NCBI RefSeq assembly: GCF_016741815.1
Contig: NZ_JAERRJ010000011.1
Coordinates: 186,001 to 250,000 of the forward strand
Reading direction: 5' to 3'
DNA: 64,000 nucleotides
From: Nocardia acididurans
GTDB lineage: Bacteria > Actinomycetota > Actinomycetes > Mycobacteriales > Mycobacteriaceae
Part shown: in pieces, positions 1 through 8,982 of the stretch
Position numbering within the stretch: position 1 is the first letter of the stretch
Layout: every line of letters begins with the position of its first letter
Position numbers and translations under genes: made by a program
The notes under the pieces: generated by a model
What the model was told of the DNA's origin: nothing
Seen by the model: only the letters and a program-made list of their open reading frames with translations
The model's database searches: none

Positions 1-698
1 CGCGCCGAAGGCGCGGAATGCCGCACCGGTGACCAGCAGCATGAGCGCCATGAACGCCGTCACCACGGTCGTCCAGCGCACCGTCCCGGCATTGAGCTGC
101 GAGACCGCCAGCGCGGTCACCGTGCTCGAGACCAGCAGCAGGCCCAGGCTGAGCGGTGTGCCCAGCGCGCCCCAGTGGTGCGCGCGGGCCGAGGCGAAGA
201 CGATCACCGAGCCCACCGAGGTGAGCGTGCTGGACAGGAACAGGCCGATGTGCGGCGGCGAGTCGATGACCGCGTCGAAGCCGTAGATGGTGTGCCACCA
301 CAGATCCCACAGCCCGTACAGCAGGAAGGCCGCCGCGCCCAGGCTCGCGACGAGGTATCCGAGCGGCGCGGTGAACGCGCGCCCGAAGACGCCGATACCC
401 GGCCCGCCCAGTTCCGGATCGACGGCGCGGCCCGCCCGACCGGCCGCCGTGGTGCCGAGAATGACTGCCAGCGCGGTGAATCCGGCGATGGCGGCACTGG
501 CGTAGATGAACAGATGGGGAACAGTGAAGAAGGTGTCCGGTCCGACATCGGCGTGCCACTGGATGTCCCAGGTCGCGCCGACGGCCCAGATGATGTTGGC
601 GGCGAACAGGATCGACGCGGGCACCCACGGCTGCACGACGATGTTCGAACGGGCCACCGGGGCGGTGACGCCGTCCCCGGATGCGGTGAGATCCATTG
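1..698 (-). CDS. Polytopic membrane protein, 3' end outside window
   Basis: The frame is open from an ATG at 698 to the window edge (about 232 codons), so the C-terminus is missing. The visible part alternates hydrophobic segments with short polar loops. Trp, His and Asp residues cluster near the first two membrane segments (ATWDIQWHADVG, then a VPHLFIY segment, then LWDLWWHTIYGFD), an arrangement that could bind a metal or haem. A purine-rich stretch (CAGGAGCAGCA) precedes the start. It is the last visible gene of a leftward operon after the FixH/YtkA-like gene (37 bp gap) and the secreted HAHA-motif protein, so a role in copper or other metal handling at the membrane is inferred from context. 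I do not recognise a named family. Confidence 0.75.
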
Positions 699-735
699 CT
701 GCTCCTGACTTCTCTGTGCGGCCGGTGCCGCGAAC

Positions 736-1140
736 TCAGCCGGCCCGAACGGCGAAGGTGGCCCGCCCGGTGCCCGCCGGGCCGGACAGGTCCACCGCGA
801 TCTCCCACTGGCCGGGCATGGGCAACTCGACCGTCGCGCGATAGCGCCCGACCTCGACGGCGTCGGCGGTGGCCGGTGGCACGGCATGGCCCATCTGCGG
901 CATGGCGGGCTCGACCACCACCTGCTCCGGTGCGACGGGATTGCCACTGCGGTCGGTGATTTCGAGCTCGACCGGATTGTCACCGGTGCGTGCCGCGCCG
1001 TCGCCGACGGTCATCCGCACCAGGTACGGCCCGGCCGTCATCTGTGGCGCGTCCTTGGTGGCGTTCGGCCACAGCCACCACGCCGCCATCACCGCGATCA
1101 CGGCGAGGGCGACCGCGAGAACCCCTCGTCGCAAGGTCAT
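736..1140 (-). CDS. FixH/YtkA-like membrane-anchored protein
   Basis: This 134-residue protein has one N-terminal membrane segment (about residues 5-25, ending AAWWLWP) followed by a single immunoglobulin-like extracytoplasmic domain. The PAMPQMGHAVPP segment resembles the Met/His-rich loop of YtkA/FixH-type domains (established family feature, often linked to copper or cytochrome oxidase assembly). Its ATG overlaps the stop of the upstream gene by 4 bp, so the two are probably translationally coupled. A metallochaperone or metal-sensing role on the outer face of the membrane is an inference. No catalytic residues are apparent. Confidence 0.7.
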   Translation of the reverse strand: MTLRRGVLAVALAVIAVMAAWWLWPNATKDAPQMTAGPYLVRMTVGDGAARTGDNPVELEITDRSGNPVAPEQVVVEPAMPQMGHAVPPATADAVEVGRYRATVELPMPGQWEIAVDLSGPAGTGRATFAVRAG

Positions 1141-2597
1141 TTCAATCCTTCCGCTCGGACTTCGACCGTGGCGGGCACAGTCAGCACGGAGTATGCGCGT
1201 TCGGCCTGGGCCCAGACCAGGTATCGGCCGGGCTGCGGAAACGTATGGGTGAACGACACATCCGGGCCGTAGGCGGCGACCGTCTCGTCGGGTGCCTGTG
1301 CGCCCGGCGCGGGCGGCGGCGGCATGGCGTGCGCGTGCACCCAGATGGGAGCGGCGGCGGCCGCCGTGCCGGTGGCTGTATCGGCGGGCAGCGGGCCGAC
1401 GGCGATGAGATGGCCGATCATGCCCAGCCAGGGTTGGAGGTCCGCGTTGCCGCCGAAATGCGCTGTGAGAGTGCCGGGTTTGCCCGCGATCAGATCGGTG
1501 GTGGTCACCTCGCCGGTGCCGGTGCCGGTGCCGGTGGTGGTGATGGGGATGGGGGAGGTGGCGGGCGGCGGCGCGCCCGAGCCCGATGTGTCGGCGACCC
1601 GCAGCGCCGAGCGCAGCAGTTGGGTGCCGCCACCCCGGCGCGCGATCTCCGCGGCGAAGGCGTAGTCACCGGATTCGCTGAACGGCAGTCGAACTCGATA
1701 CTCGCCGGGCGCGACCCGGATCGGGTGCCGGTGCCAGAAGCGGCCGGAGGGACCGACCACCATGAGGTGCAGCAGCGCGTCATCGTGCACGAGCAGATCG
1801 TCGACCGGTCTGCCGGTGGCGGCGTCGGTGAGCGACAGCGCGACCTCGGCCCCGTCGCCCCGCACCGTCCAATTCACCGGTGGGCGTGAGTAATCCGTGG
1901 TCAGAGGAAGCTCCCGTTCCGGGTACGGCGTGCCGATATTGCCGGAGGTCGGATCGATCAGCGTGCCCGCGGCGCGGGGTGCGGGAGCCTGGCCGGAGAG
2001 CACGGACCCGGTGACGCCGACCGCCACCGCCGCCACCATCGCCCCCACCGGGAGCAGGGTGATCCGGCCGCGCCTGGCGGTCAACGCGGTGCCGAGCGAC
2101 ACCACCAGCAGGACGCCCGCCGCGAAGAAGCCACCGTAAGCGGCTTTCTCCCAAGGCATTACGAGCGGGGCCGCGACCAGGAAGGGGATGCGCGCGGTGC
2201 GCTCGCCGTCGGCGACGGTCAGTTCCCACGGTCCGGCGGCGTCGACCCGCAGCAGTGCCGGATAGATCCCGGTGCGATCGGTGAGATCGACTGCGGCCGA
2301 GACGCTCTCGCCGACACGATCGGTCGGCAGTGCGGTCAGCGTGAGCCTGCCGGGTGGCGAGCCCTGATGGTTGACGATCTCCACCCGCAGCGGGCCGGGC
2401 ACGGGTTCGGCGCGGCGGATGATCACCGTCAGTTCGCGATCACCGAGGGACTGCGCCACCATGAGATCGGCTCCAGCCGCCACGCCGTCGGCGCGGGCCG
2501 GGACTCCTGCCAGCAGAAATACTGCGAACACCACGGCCGCGAGCACGCCCGCCCGGCGGCACCTGCTCCGGAGGCGAATTGTCGACGGCGGCTGCAC
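1137..2597 (-). CDS. Secreted/membrane protein with HAHA motif, putative copper handling
   Basis: I place the start at a GTG at 2597, which gives a basic N-terminus followed by a signal peptide (LAAVVFAVFLLAGVPARADG). The roughly 486-residue product then has an Ig-like domain, two membrane segments around residues 150-215 (YGGFFAAGVLLVVSLGTALT and the VGAMVAAVAVGVTGS stretch), and a second extracytoplasmic part. That part carries paired His residues (RFWHRHPI) and a C-terminal block with LGMIGHLIAVG, WVHAHAMPPPP and YLVWAQAERAY. The GHL, HAHA and Met residues resemble copper-binding Ig-like modules of actinobacterial secreted proteins, although I could not assign a named family. A Thr/Gly/Pro-rich linker (PITTTGTGTGTGEVTTT) separates the modules. 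It heads the leftward operon. Confidence 0.7.
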   Translation of the reverse strand: MQPPSTIRLRSRCRRAGVLAAVVFAVFLLAGVPARADGVAAGADLMVAQSLGDRELTVIIRRAEPVPGPLRVEIVNHQGSPPGRLTLTALPTDRVGESVSAAVDLTDRTGIYPALLRVDAAGPWELTVADGERTARIPFLVAAPLVMPWEKAAYGGFFAAGVLLVVSLGTALTARRGRITLLPVGAMVAAVAVGVTGSVLSGQAPAPRAAGTLIDPTSGNIGTPYPERELPLTTDYSRPPVNWTVRGDGAEVALSLTDAATGRPVDDLLVHDDALLHLMVVGPSGRFWHRHPIRVAPGEYRVRLPFSESGDYAFAAEIARRGGGTQLLRSALRVADTSGSGAPPPATSPIPITTTGTGTGTGEVTTTDLIAGKPGTLTAHFGGNADLQPWLGMIGHLIAVGPLPADTATGTAAAAAPIWVHAHAMPPPPAPGAQAPDETVAAYGPDVSFTHTFPQPGRYLVWAQAERAYSVLTVPATVEVRAEGLK

Positions 2598-2703
2598 TGT
2601 TCCGAACCTACCGAAAATCCGTGACCGCGCGTATCGACCGACCGCACAACATGTTTTCGATGCGAACGACTGATAGCCTGCCACCGTGCGAGGGAGGGAA
2701 CCC

Positions 2704-4062
2704 ATGGGGGGAATGCGCGCGGTTCTGCTGTCGGTGGTCACCATGCTGCTCGCGGTCGCCGCGGCCGCGCCGCAGGCATCCGCCGATCCGATCGATCCGC
2801 CGTTCGGTGAAAAGCGTTGTGCCGTAAGCAGTGGACGCGCACCGGAGACCGCGACACCGGAGGAGGTGGGCCTCAATCCACAGCTGGTGGCCGACGCCGT
2901 CGCCTTCGCCGCCGCTCGCCAGCGCCTCGACGTCCAGATCTATCGCAACAACTGCCTGATCGCGGTGGGCCCCACCCACGATCGCGACGGCGGCACCGCC
3001 TGGAATCTGTGGAGCGCCACGAAGGGCGTCGTCTCCCTCGTCGCGGGCGCGGCCTACACCGACGGCCTGCTCGATATCGACGCGCCCATCGACCTGTACC
3101 TGCCGCACGGCCTCGGCGATATCCAGCATCGCGGCATCACCGTGCGCGATCTGCTCACCGAAACCTCCGGGCTGCGCAACTCGGTGATCGCCGAGGGCCT
3201 GACGCTGCCGGTGGATCCGGATATCGTCGCCCAGGCCCTGGCCGTGCCCTTCGCCTTTCCGCCCGGCACCAAGTCCACCTACTCGCAGCGCGCCGTGGAC
3301 CTGCTCGTCTACGTCGTCCAGCGGGCGGTGGGCGTCGACTTCCAGGACTACGCGCAGCGCCGCGTCTTCGGGCCGCTCGGCATCCAGGCCGGCGACTACC
3401 ACTGGGCGCGGGACAGATCCGGCAACACCTACGGCTACGCGCACCTGCTCATGCCGCCCGACGACTTCGCCAAACTGGGCCTGCTCACCCTCAACGACGG
3501 CAGCTGGAACGACGAGACCGTCATCTCCGCCGACTACCTGACGATGGCCCGCACCGCCGACCGCCAGCAGTGCTACGGCTTCCTGCTGGCCCTCGGCGGC
3601 AACGACTGTTCCGGCGACTTCGACGGCTACCCCGGTGAGATCACCGCCATGGCCGGCTGGCTCCTCCAGACCAACTACATGATTCCCGAACTGGGCCTGA
3701 TGGTTTCGTGGACCGGCCTCGGTGGCGGCACCCCCAGCCAGGGCATCGCCGGCGCCCTGGAAGACGACGGCGAACTCCAGCAGACCTTCTTCCGCATGCT
3801 CGGCGACGCCCTCGGCCTGCCCCCGACCGCCCCCCGCGCCCCCTCCCCGGAAGCCTCCGCGCTGCCCGACCTCGGCAAGCTGGTGGATACCGAAATCGCA
3901 CTGGGCGCACTGGGAATCGGCCGCGCGGCCTACCCGGGCTGCTCCGTCATCGCCTGCCTGGGCCACACCCTCGGCGCGCCGCTGAGCGGCTGGCCACTCG
4001 GCTGCTTCATCCAGGTCTGCATCCCCGCCATCCCCACCGCCCCCGCCATCCGCGACCGCTAG
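2704..4062 (+). CDS. Secreted serine beta-lactamase-like hydrolase
   Basis: The gene starts at ATG 2704, directly after a GAGGGAGGG ribosome-binding site (an in-frame GTG lies at 2686). The protein has a signal peptide (AVLLSVVTMLLAVAAAAPQA, cleavage near ASADP). The S-x-x-K active-site motif of the class C beta-lactamase/DD-peptidase fold is seen as WSATKGVVSL, with a downstream YSQRAVDLL segment in the position of the Y-x-N motif. The family includes esterases, D-aminopeptidases and penicillin-binding proteins, so the substrate cannot be told. The C-terminal 80 residues are Pro/Ala-rich and then carry four Cys residues (GCSVIACLGH, GCFIQVCIP) that could form disulfides. It overlaps the convergent cyclase gene by 4 bp. 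Confidence 0.85.
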   Translation: MGGMRAVLLSVVTMLLAVAAAAPQASADPIDPPFGEKRCAVSSGRAPETATPEEVGLNPQLVADAVAFAAARQRLDVQIYRNNCLIAVGPTHDRDGGTAWNLWSATKGVVSLVAGAAYTDGLLDIDAPIDLYLPHGLGDIQHRGITVRDLLTETSGLRNSVIAEGLTLPVDPDIVAQALAVPFAFPPGTKSTYSQRAVDLLVYVVQRAVGVDFQDYAQRRVFGPLGIQAGDYHWARDRSGNTYGYAHLLMPPDDFAKLGLLTLNDGSWNDETVISADYLTMARTADRQQCYGFLLALGGNDCSGDFDGYPGEITAMAGWLLQTNYMIPELGLMVSWTGLGGGTPSQGIAGALEDDGELQQTFFRMLGDALGLPPTAPRAPSPEASALPDLGKLVDTEIALGALGIGRAAYPGCSVIACLGHTLGAPLSGWPLGCFIQVCIPAIPTAPAIRDR

Positions 4063-5624
4063 GTTCGCGGGCGGGCCAGCCTGGTCTCGCGCAGCCGCCC
4101 GCGCAGTAGCACCGATTCGCCGAGTTTCCAGTTGTCGCTTTCCTTTTCGCGGGCAGTCTGCACCGCGCCCGCGGCCGCCAGCACCCTGCCCTCGTCGCGT
4201 TTGGCGAGTTCGCACAGCCGTGCGGCCTCGTTCACCGCATCGCCGATGACGGTGAACTCGTAGCGGCTGTGCGCGCCGACGTTCCCGGCCACCACCCGTC
4301 CGGCCGCGATGCCGATACCGGCGTCCAATTCGACTGTCGCGGTGGACAATCGGCGGCGGATGGCGCGGCTTGCCGCCAGTGCGGAGCCCGCGAAATCGGG
4401 CAGCGGAGCGGGGGTGCCGAAGATGGCCAGGGCGGCGTCGCCCTCGAACTTGTTGACCAGTCCGCCGTGTCGCTCCACCTCGTCGACCACGATGCCGAAG
4501 AACTCGTTGAGGGTTGCTACGATTTCGGGGGCGGGGCGGGTGGCGGCCATGGTGGTGGAGCCGATGATGTCGATGAAAAGGGCTGCGGCCTCGACCTCTT
4601 CGCCGCCGAGTTCCGGATTGCGGGCCAGCGCCGCCGCGGCCACCTCGTCGCCGACATGGCGGCCGAACAGGTCCCGGATCCGCTCGCGCTCCCGCAATCC
4701 CGTGACCATGTGGTTGAAACCGCTTTGCAGTTCCCCCAATTCGGTGCCGTCGTACACGGTGACGGCGACCTCCAGATCGCCGTCCTCCACCCGCCGCATG
4801 GCATTGCGCACGCCGCGGATCGGCGCGACCGCCGCCGAGAGGGTTTGCATCATCAGCAGCAGCCCGAAGACGAGGGTGGCCCCGCCCAGCGACAGCACGC
4901 ACACCGCGAGACGTTCCATGCTCACGTCCATCCCGGACAGCGCCAGCACCGCGATGGTCATGAGCAGCGCGATCGGGGTGCCCGACCCCAGCATCCACAC
5001 CAGCAGCGACCGCCCGAACACGCCCAGCCCGCGCCGCCGCCGCGTGGCGCCCGCCGTGAGCACCCGCGCGGTCACCAGCCGCAGCGCGAACTCGGCGATC
5101 AGATAGCTGTTGGCGCACACCACGATCGCGCTGAACCCGATGCCCAGCATGAGTTTCGGCACGAACACCGCGTCGTGCAGCCCGTACAGCGGCGTCAGCA
5201 CCGCCATGCCGCCGAACCACAGCAGCGCCTGCTGCACCACCAGCTTGCGGGGCACGCTGGTGGCGGCGGCCTGCTCGGCCTCGGTGGGCACCCGGTCCGG
5301 ATCGGTGGCCCAGCGCAGCGTGCGGATACCCCACACGGTGCCGCCCGCGAATCCGGCCAGCATGGCCGCGCTCACGTAGATCGGGGTGGCCACGAAGTTC
5401 AGCCACACCAGCTCGCGGGTGAAGATGGTCGGTCCGGGCAGCACCACGCCGATCAGCACCGCGGCCACCGCGACACCGGTCAGATTCGCCAGCAGCAGCG
5501 GCACGGTCAGCAGCAGCTGCAGACGCACCCGCCGCGTCATCGCGCCCTCGTTCGCGGGCCCGAGCAGACGCGACCCGAACGGGGCGGCACCCAGTGCGGC
5601 GGACGTCACATCACGGTCGACCAT
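4059..5624 (-). CDS. Membrane-bound class III adenylate/guanylate cyclase with HAMP domain
   Basis: This 521-residue protein has about six membrane segments in the first 270 residues, then a HAMP linker (around 275-330: APIRGVRNAMRRVEDGDLEV) and a C-terminal class III cyclase homology domain (about 340-520). The cyclase domain shows the first metal-binding Asp in LFIDIIGST, the second in KFEGDAALAIFG with its substrate-specifying Lys, and the VIGDAVNEAARL motif with the transition-state Asn and Arg positions. All essential residues appear present, so it is probably active in making cAMP from ATP. The architecture matches the Rv1319c/Rv1320c/Rv3645 group of Mycobacterium tuberculosis (established family). 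It is convergent with the hydrolase gene and stands alone. Confidence 0.9.
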   Translation of the reverse strand: MVDRDVTSAALGAAPFGSRLLGPANEGAMTRRVRLQLLLTVPLLLANLTGVAVAAVLIGVVLPGPTIFTRELVWLNFVATPIYVSAAMLAGFAGGTVWGIRTLRWATDPDRVPTEAEQAAATSVPRKLVVQQALLWFGGMAVLTPLYGLHDAVFVPKLMLGIGFSAIVVCANSYLIAEFALRLVTARVLTAGATRRRRGLGVFGRSLLVWMLGSGTPIALLMTIAVLALSGMDVSMERLAVCVLSLGGATLVFGLLLMMQTLSAAVAPIRGVRNAMRRVEDGDLEVAVTVYDGTELGELQSGFNHMVTGLRERERIRDLFGRHVGDEVAAAALARNPELGGEEVEAAALFIDIIGSTTMAATRPAPEIVATLNEFFGIVVDEVERHGGLVNKFEGDAALAIFGTPAPLPDFAGSALAASRAIRRRLSTATVELDAGIGIAAGRVVAGNVGAHSRYEFTVIGDAVNEAARLCELAKRDEGRVLAAAGAVQTAREKESDNWKLGESVLLRGRLRETRLARPRT

Positions 5625-5716
5625 GATCGAAGCCTATGGGTCGGCGGGGTGGGCTCGCCGCATGCCTGGTCAGCGCGGCGCGGAATCAACCACGCCCGGC
5701 GGCGTTGGCACTCGAC

Positions 5717-6724
5717 ATGACCGCGGCACTCCAGTCGATTCCGTTCTCGATCCTCGACCGCTCCCGGGTCCGGCAGGATCAGCCCTACCCGGAGGCGCTG
5801 CGCGAGACCGTGGAATTCGCTCGCCTCGCGGAGGAGTGGGGCTACCACCGCTTCTGGGTGTCCGAGCATCACAGCGTGCCGGGCGTGGCGGGGTCGGCCC
5901 CCACCGTGCTGGCCGCCGGGGTCGCCGCCGCCACCAGCCGGATCCGGGTGGGCACCGGCGGCGTGATGCTGCCGAACCATCAGCCGCTGGTGGTGGCCGA
6001 ACAGTTCGGCGTACTCGAAGCGCTGTACCCCGGGCGGATCGACATGGGTCTGGGCCGTTCGGTCGGATTCACCGACGGCGTGCGCCGCGCCCTCGGCCAC
6101 GGCAAGGACGATGCCGAGGACTTCGACGACCGGCTGGGCGAACTGCTGGACTTCATCACCCGGGGCCGCGGCGGCGTACACGCCTGGCCCGCCGAGGGAC
6201 TGCACATTCCGCCCTTCCTGCTGGCCACGGCATCCGGTGCGCTGCGCGCGGCCCACTTCGGGCTGCCTCTGGTGATCGCGCCGTTCCCGGACGAGGAGTC
6301 GATGATTCGCTCGATCACGCGGTACCGCGACGAGTTCCGGCCCGGCCCCTGGGCCCCGGTGCCGTACGTGATCGTCTCCACCTCGGTGGTCATCGCCGAC
6401 ACCGTCGAGCAGGCGCACCGTCTGCTCCTGCCGGAGGCGTGGTCCGCGGCCTACGCCCGCACTCAGGGCGAGTTCCCGCCGCTGCTCTCGCCCGAGCGCA
6501 TCGACGCGCTCACCATGACCGATCGGCAGCGCCGCATCTTCGGCGAATCCCTGCGCGGCCACCTCCACGGCCCGGAAACCGTCGTGCTGCCCGCGCTGGA
6601 AAGCCTGGTCGAACGCACCGGAGCCGATGAGATCCTGGTGCACACCAGCACCTACGACCGCGCCGCCAAACTGGAGTCGCACCGCCGCCTAGCCGGGGCG
6701 GTGCTCATGCCACAGCAGGTGTGA
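5717..6724 (+). CDS. LLM-class flavin-dependent oxidoreductase (luciferase-like)
   Basis: The 335-residue product is a bacterial-luciferase-like TIM barrel. It contains the family patterns EWGYHRFWVSEHHSVPG near residue 45 and the downstream GRIDMGLGRSVGF segment, where reduced FMN/F420-type cofactors bind in the superfamily. The start at ATG 5717 (MTAALQSIPF) fits the usual first strand. An in-frame upstream extension to 5636 has no family similarity. Substrate and electron donor are not predictable from sequence; oxygen-dependent monooxygenation or F420-linked dehydrogenation are both known in this superfamily. Its 3' end overlaps the convergent amidase gene by 36 bp. Confidence 0.85.
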   Translation: MTAALQSIPFSILDRSRVRQDQPYPEALRETVEFARLAEEWGYHRFWVSEHHSVPGVAGSAPTVLAAGVAAATSRIRVGTGGVMLPNHQPLVVAEQFGVLEALYPGRIDMGLGRSVGFTDGVRRALGHGKDDAEDFDDRLGELLDFITRGRGGVHAWPAEGLHIPPFLLATASGALRAAHFGLPLVIAPFPDEESMIRSITRYRDEFRPGPWAPVPYVIVSTSVVIADTVEQAHRLLLPEAWSAAYARTQGEFPPLLSPERIDALTMTDRQRRIFGESLRGHLHGPETVVLPALESLVERTGADEILVHTSTYDRAAKLESHRRLAGAVLMPQQV

Positions 6725-8050
6725 TTCCAGTTGGGCGGCAAGGGAAATCAGCAGCGCCTCACTGCCCGGTCCGCCCATCAGCTGAGCGCCCACCGGTAGC
6801 CCCTCGGGAGTGAACCCGGCGGGGACGCTGACGGTCGGCCAGCCCAGGGCATTCCACGGATAGGTGTAGGGGCCGGCGGCCATGGACAGCCGGTACGCGG
6901 TGAACGCGCCCGCCCGGTCGAGGACATCGATCGGCGGCGGGGGTGTCGCGGTGGCGGGTGCCAGGATCACCTCGACCCGGTCGAAGAGCCGGCCGATGCG
7001 GCGGGCCAGAACGGGTTCGAGCAGGTCCCGGGCCGCGCGCGCGGCCGGTGCGGTGGGGCGGCCGATGCGGGCGTTCCAGCGGGTGTGCGCGTCGGCGCGG
7101 GCCGCGGGGCCGAGACTGTCCAGCGCCTCGGTCACGCCGCGCCCGCAGCGCGCGGCCCAGCACAGCATCAGGCCGGGCTCATAGGCGGGATCGGCGTCGA
7201 CGAGGTCGTGCCCGAGGCCGCGCAGCGCGTCGGCGACGGCTTCGACGCCGCTGCGCACCTGCGGGGAGAGCCTGGCGGGTACGGGGACGAACGGAACCGC
7301 CAGCGAGAGCGCGATCCTGCGCCGACCCGGATCGAGAGTAGCTGCGGTGGTGAAGGTTTCGGCGGAATCGGCGAGTACGTCGAGGATCCGGGCGGCATCG
7401 CGCACCGTGCGGGCCAGTGGGCCGATGGCCGTCAGCCCGTAGGCGTCGACCGGGGGCGCGGGCACCACGCCGCGTCCGGGTTTGATGCCCACCAGATTGG
7501 TCCAGGCGGCGGGAATCCGGATGGAACCGCCGGTGTCGGAGCCGAGGGCGGCCGGAACCAGGCCCGCGCTCACCGCCGCCGCGCTCCCACCGGAGGAACC
7601 GCCCGGCGTGTGCCCGGTGTGCCACGGATTCGCGGTGTGCCCGAACGCGTTTCCGTGCGTGAAGGGCCATTCGCCGAGTTCGGGGGTGTTGGTCTTGCCG
7701 ACGATGACGGCGCCGGCGGCCCGCAGCCTGCGCACCACCTCGGAGTCCGCGGTCTTGCGGGGCAGATCGCCGCCGCAGCCGAAAGCCGTTGGCTCACCGT
7801 CGATGTCGACATCGTCCTTGATGGCCAGCGGTACCCCCAGCAGGGGGCCGGACGCGCCGGCCGCGATGCCGCGATCGGCTGCCGCCGCGTCGGCGAGCGC
7901 GGCGTCCCGGCGAATGCGGCGAAAGGCGTTGAGCCGTGGCTGCGAAGCCTCGACCCGATCCAGTGTTTCGGCGGCGAGCCGGGTGGCGGTCAGCTGTCCG
8001 GCGGTCAGGGAACGGCGGATCTCGGAGATGCCGAGCTGGGCGGTATCCAC
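6689..8050 (-). CDS. Amidase (amidase signature family)
   Basis: The 453-residue enzyme carries the complete amidase-signature triad: Lys78 (LAIKDDVDIDG), cis-Ser152 in the GGSSGGSAAA loop, and nucleophile Ser176 in GSDTGGSIRIP. It therefore hydrolyses a carboxamide or transfers its ammonia. It is a stand-alone gene without gatB or gatC next to it, so a catabolic amidase is more likely than the tRNA amidotransferase subunit GatA. The start codon lies opposite the NAD-salvage operon across an 83-bp divergent promoter region that contains a palindrome. A nicotinamidase-type role through that shared promoter would be speculative. Confidence 0.88.
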   Translation of the reverse strand: MDTAQLGISEIRRSLTAGQLTATRLAAETLDRVEASQPRLNAFRRIRRDAALADAAAADRGIAAGASGPLLGVPLAIKDDVDIDGEPTAFGCGGDLPRKTADSEVVRRLRAAGAVIVGKTNTPELGEWPFTHGNAFGHTANPWHTGHTPGGSSGGSAAAVSAGLVPAALGSDTGGSIRIPAAWTNLVGIKPGRGVVPAPPVDAYGLTAIGPLARTVRDAARILDVLADSAETFTTAATLDPGRRRIALSLAVPFVPVPARLSPQVRSGVEAVADALRGLGHDLVDADPAYEPGLMLCWAARCGRGVTEALDSLGPAARADAHTRWNARIGRPTAPAARAARDLLEPVLARRIGRLFDRVEVILAPATATPPPPIDVLDRAGAFTAYRLSMAAGPYTYPWNALGWPTVSVPAGFTPEGLPVGAQLMGGPGSEALLISLAAQLESHLLWHEHRPG

Positions 8051-8093
8051 GCCTACAGTGTCTCTCCCCGGCCGGTCGGTCCACGGAAAAATT

Positions 8094-8116
8094 GTTTTAG
8101 TCAGATCAACTAAAAC
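8094..8116. promoter_or_regulatory. Palindromic operator candidate upstream of NAD-salvage genes
   Basis: A perfect inverted repeat, GTTTTAGT - 7 bases - ACTAAAAC, lies in the 83-bp space between the divergent amidase and PRPP-synthetase-like genes, 18 bp before the latter's start. It is AT-rich in a region that is otherwise over 65% GC. NAD-salvage operons of actinobacteria are often controlled by Nudix-type NrtR or similar repressors that bind AT-rich palindromes; assigning this site to such a repressor is inference. Confidence 0.55.
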
Positions 8117-8133
8117 TATGCTACGGTGGTCGC

Positions 8134-8982
8134 ATGATCGAAGCGATGGTGCGAACCGCCTCCGGGGCCCGGCCCGACGAGGTCGAGTTCATGCGCTTCC
8201 CGGGTGGGGAGTGGTTCGTGAAACCGGGACCGGAATTCGATCCGTCCGCCGCGCGGTTCGCGGTGGTGCGCGGGGGAACGCCGGACGACCTGCTGGCCCT
8301 GGGCATGTGGGCGGACCTGGTCCGCCATCACGGTCAGGCGGTGCGGGTCCTCATGCCCTACCTCCCCGCCGCGCGCACGGATCGGGATGTGCCCTGTGGC
8401 GCAAAGGTTTACGCCACACTCATCAACGCGTTCGCGGATGAACTCGTCTACGCCGACATCCACTCGCCGCTGGCCGAACGGCAGCTGAGCGGTCCGAAGA
8501 CGGCCGAGATCCCGCTGGGGACATTGGCTTCCGCCGTCCTGCCCGGTGACTACGACCTGGTGATCGCCCCGGACGCCGGTGCGCGGCACCGGGCCGAGGC
8601 GGTCGCGGCGGCGCTCGGCGGATTGCCGGTCGGCTACGGCCGCAAGCGCCGCGATCCCGCCACCGGGCGGCTCGGCGGCTTCGAATTCGATCCGGCCCTG
8701 GTGGCGGGTCGGCGCGCGGTCGTCGTCGACGACGTCTGCGACGGCGGCGGCACCTTCGCCGGATTGGCTGCGGCAGCCGACTTCTCGGCCGCCGACCGGG
8801 TGGACCTGTGGGTCACCCACGGCGTCTTCTCCGGCGGTCCGCGCCTGGCCGCCAACCTCGCGCCCTATGCGCGCGTCTACACCACCGACTCGCATCCGGG
8901 CGCACTCGCCGCCGTCGCGAACAGCGACCGGATCACCGTCGTCAACCTCGTCGAACACGTTCTCACGCAAGGAATCCTGTGA
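8134..8982 (+). CDS. Ribose-phosphate pyrophosphokinase-like protein of NAD salvage
   Basis: The 282-residue protein resembles PRPP synthetase: an N-terminal half with the substrate-loop region, then the phosphoribosyltransferase PRPP-binding motif as VVVDDVCDGGGTFAG (about residues 195-210). It is shorter than housekeeping Prs (about 320 residues). Its stop overlaps the start of the nicotinamide phosphoribosyltransferase gene by one base (TGATG), so it most likely supplies PRPP for nicotinamide salvage. Such prs-like/nadV pairs are known in bacteria and phages. It starts at ATG 8134 downstream of the palindrome at 8094. An alternative is a phosphoribosyltransferase rather than a kinase. Confidence 0.8.
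   Translation: MIEAMVRTASGARPDEVEFMRFPGGEWFVKPGPEFDPSAARFAVVRGGTPDDLLALGMWADLVRHHGQAVRVLMPYLPAARTDRDVPCGAKVYATLINAFADELVYADIHSPLAERQLSGPKTAEIPLGTLASAVLPGDYDLVIAPDAGARHRAEAVAAALGGLPVGYGRKRRDPATGRLGGFEFDPALVAGRRAVVVDDVCDGGGTFAGLAAAADFSAADRVDLWVTHGVFSGGPRLAANLAPYARVYTTDSHPGALAAVANSDRITVVNLVEHVLTQGIL

Noticed and set aside
2608..5406. 932-residue open frame on the minus strand
   Set aside because: It is the antisense shadow of the serine hydrolase and out of frame with the cyclase; its Arg/Gly/Ala-rich translation has no domain.
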